Shown: piece after piece, positions 40,744 to 40,744 of the stretch | Layout of the letters: each line of letters opens with the position of its first letter | Position numbering within the stretch: position 1 is the first letter of the stretch | Assembly: GCA_900317865.1 (NCBI GenBank) | Contig: ONIK01000007.1 | Span: forward strand, 1 to 40,744 | Length of the DNA stretch: 40,744 nucleotides | From: an uncultured Methanobrevibacter sp. | Lineage (GTDB): Archaea > Methanobacteriota > Methanobacteria > Methanobacteriales > Methanobacteriaceae | Reading direction: 5' to 3' | Made by a program: the position numbers and the translations under genes | Notes under the pieces: generated by a model | Told to the model about the DNA's origin: nothing | Database searches by the model: none | The model's input: the letters and a program-made list of their open reading frames with translations, nothing else

Positions 40744-40744
40744 T

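Overview
The window looks like a chromosomal segment of a methanogenic archaeon of the order Methanobacteriales, most likely a host-associated Methanobrevibacter. The grounds are: archaeal RNA polymerase subunits (RpoD with a ferredoxin-like insert, RpoK, RpoN); the archaeal S11-RpoD-L18e-L13-S9-RpoN-RpoK-enolase-ferredoxin-S2-MEMO-mevalonate cluster; LL-diaminopimelate aminotransferase; an F420-ligase-like protein; very low G+C; TATA-type promoters; and Shine-Dalgarno sites of the GGTGAT/GGAGG type. No tRNA, rRNA, CRISPR array or complete insertion sequence was seen.

Layout. (1) 1-2.5 kb is a decaying accessory patch: a PD-(D/E)XK (Rpn/transposase-like) gene beside a broken partial duplicate, the 3' end of a dead acetolactate decarboxylase gene, and a YdeI-family gene with an apparent internal deletion. 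(2) 2.5-6.4 kb holds an SNF-family sodium symporter, an F420-ligase-like protein and adenylosuccinate synthetase. (3) 6.5-10.8 kb is a two-component module: two tandem paralogous soluble PAS/HisKA_2 histidine kinases followed by a receiver-only response regulator. (4) 11.0-14.1 kb (minus strand) is dapL followed by three tightly packed uncharacterised genes (DUF6882-like, DUF6891-like, unknown). (5) 14.5-18.4 kb holds a membrane-anchored acidic protein with a small C-terminal beta domain, a small unknown protein and glutamyl-tRNA synthetase.

(6) 18.5-29.5 kb is accessory DNA sitting between gltX and idsA, genes I recall as adjacent in Methanothermobacter. It contains a TPR / ferredoxin-type aldo-keto reductase / methyltransferase operon; a tandem array of tiny secreted proline-rich proteins, one with its frame broken in a poly-A tract right after the start codon; an Hcp (hybrid cluster protein)-cupin operon divergent from a TrmB regulator; a MATE transporter fused to an RsbW-like ATPase domain; a TrmB gene fragment; an ADP-ribosylglycohydrolase; an Asn/Ser-rich surface protein; and several structured intergenic elements.

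(7) 29.5 kb to the end, all on the minus strand, is a long housekeeping run. It contains isoprenoid lipid biosynthesis (mevalonate kinase, isopentenyl phosphate kinase, type 2 IPP isomerase, prenyl diphosphate synthase) interleaved with RNase J and MEMO, then S2, ferredoxin, enolase, RpoK, RpoN, S9, L13, L18e, RpoD and partial S11. Several starts here are set by Shine-Dalgarno position: TTG for enolase, and a possibly non-canonical start for L18e.

The strongest candidates for something undescribed are the tandem array of small secreted proline-rich proteins (with conserved 5'-UTR hairpins, conserved terminators and an A6/A7 switch), the MATE-ATPase fusion, the twin-kinase/one-receiver module, and two intergenic foldback elements of about 82-85 nt.
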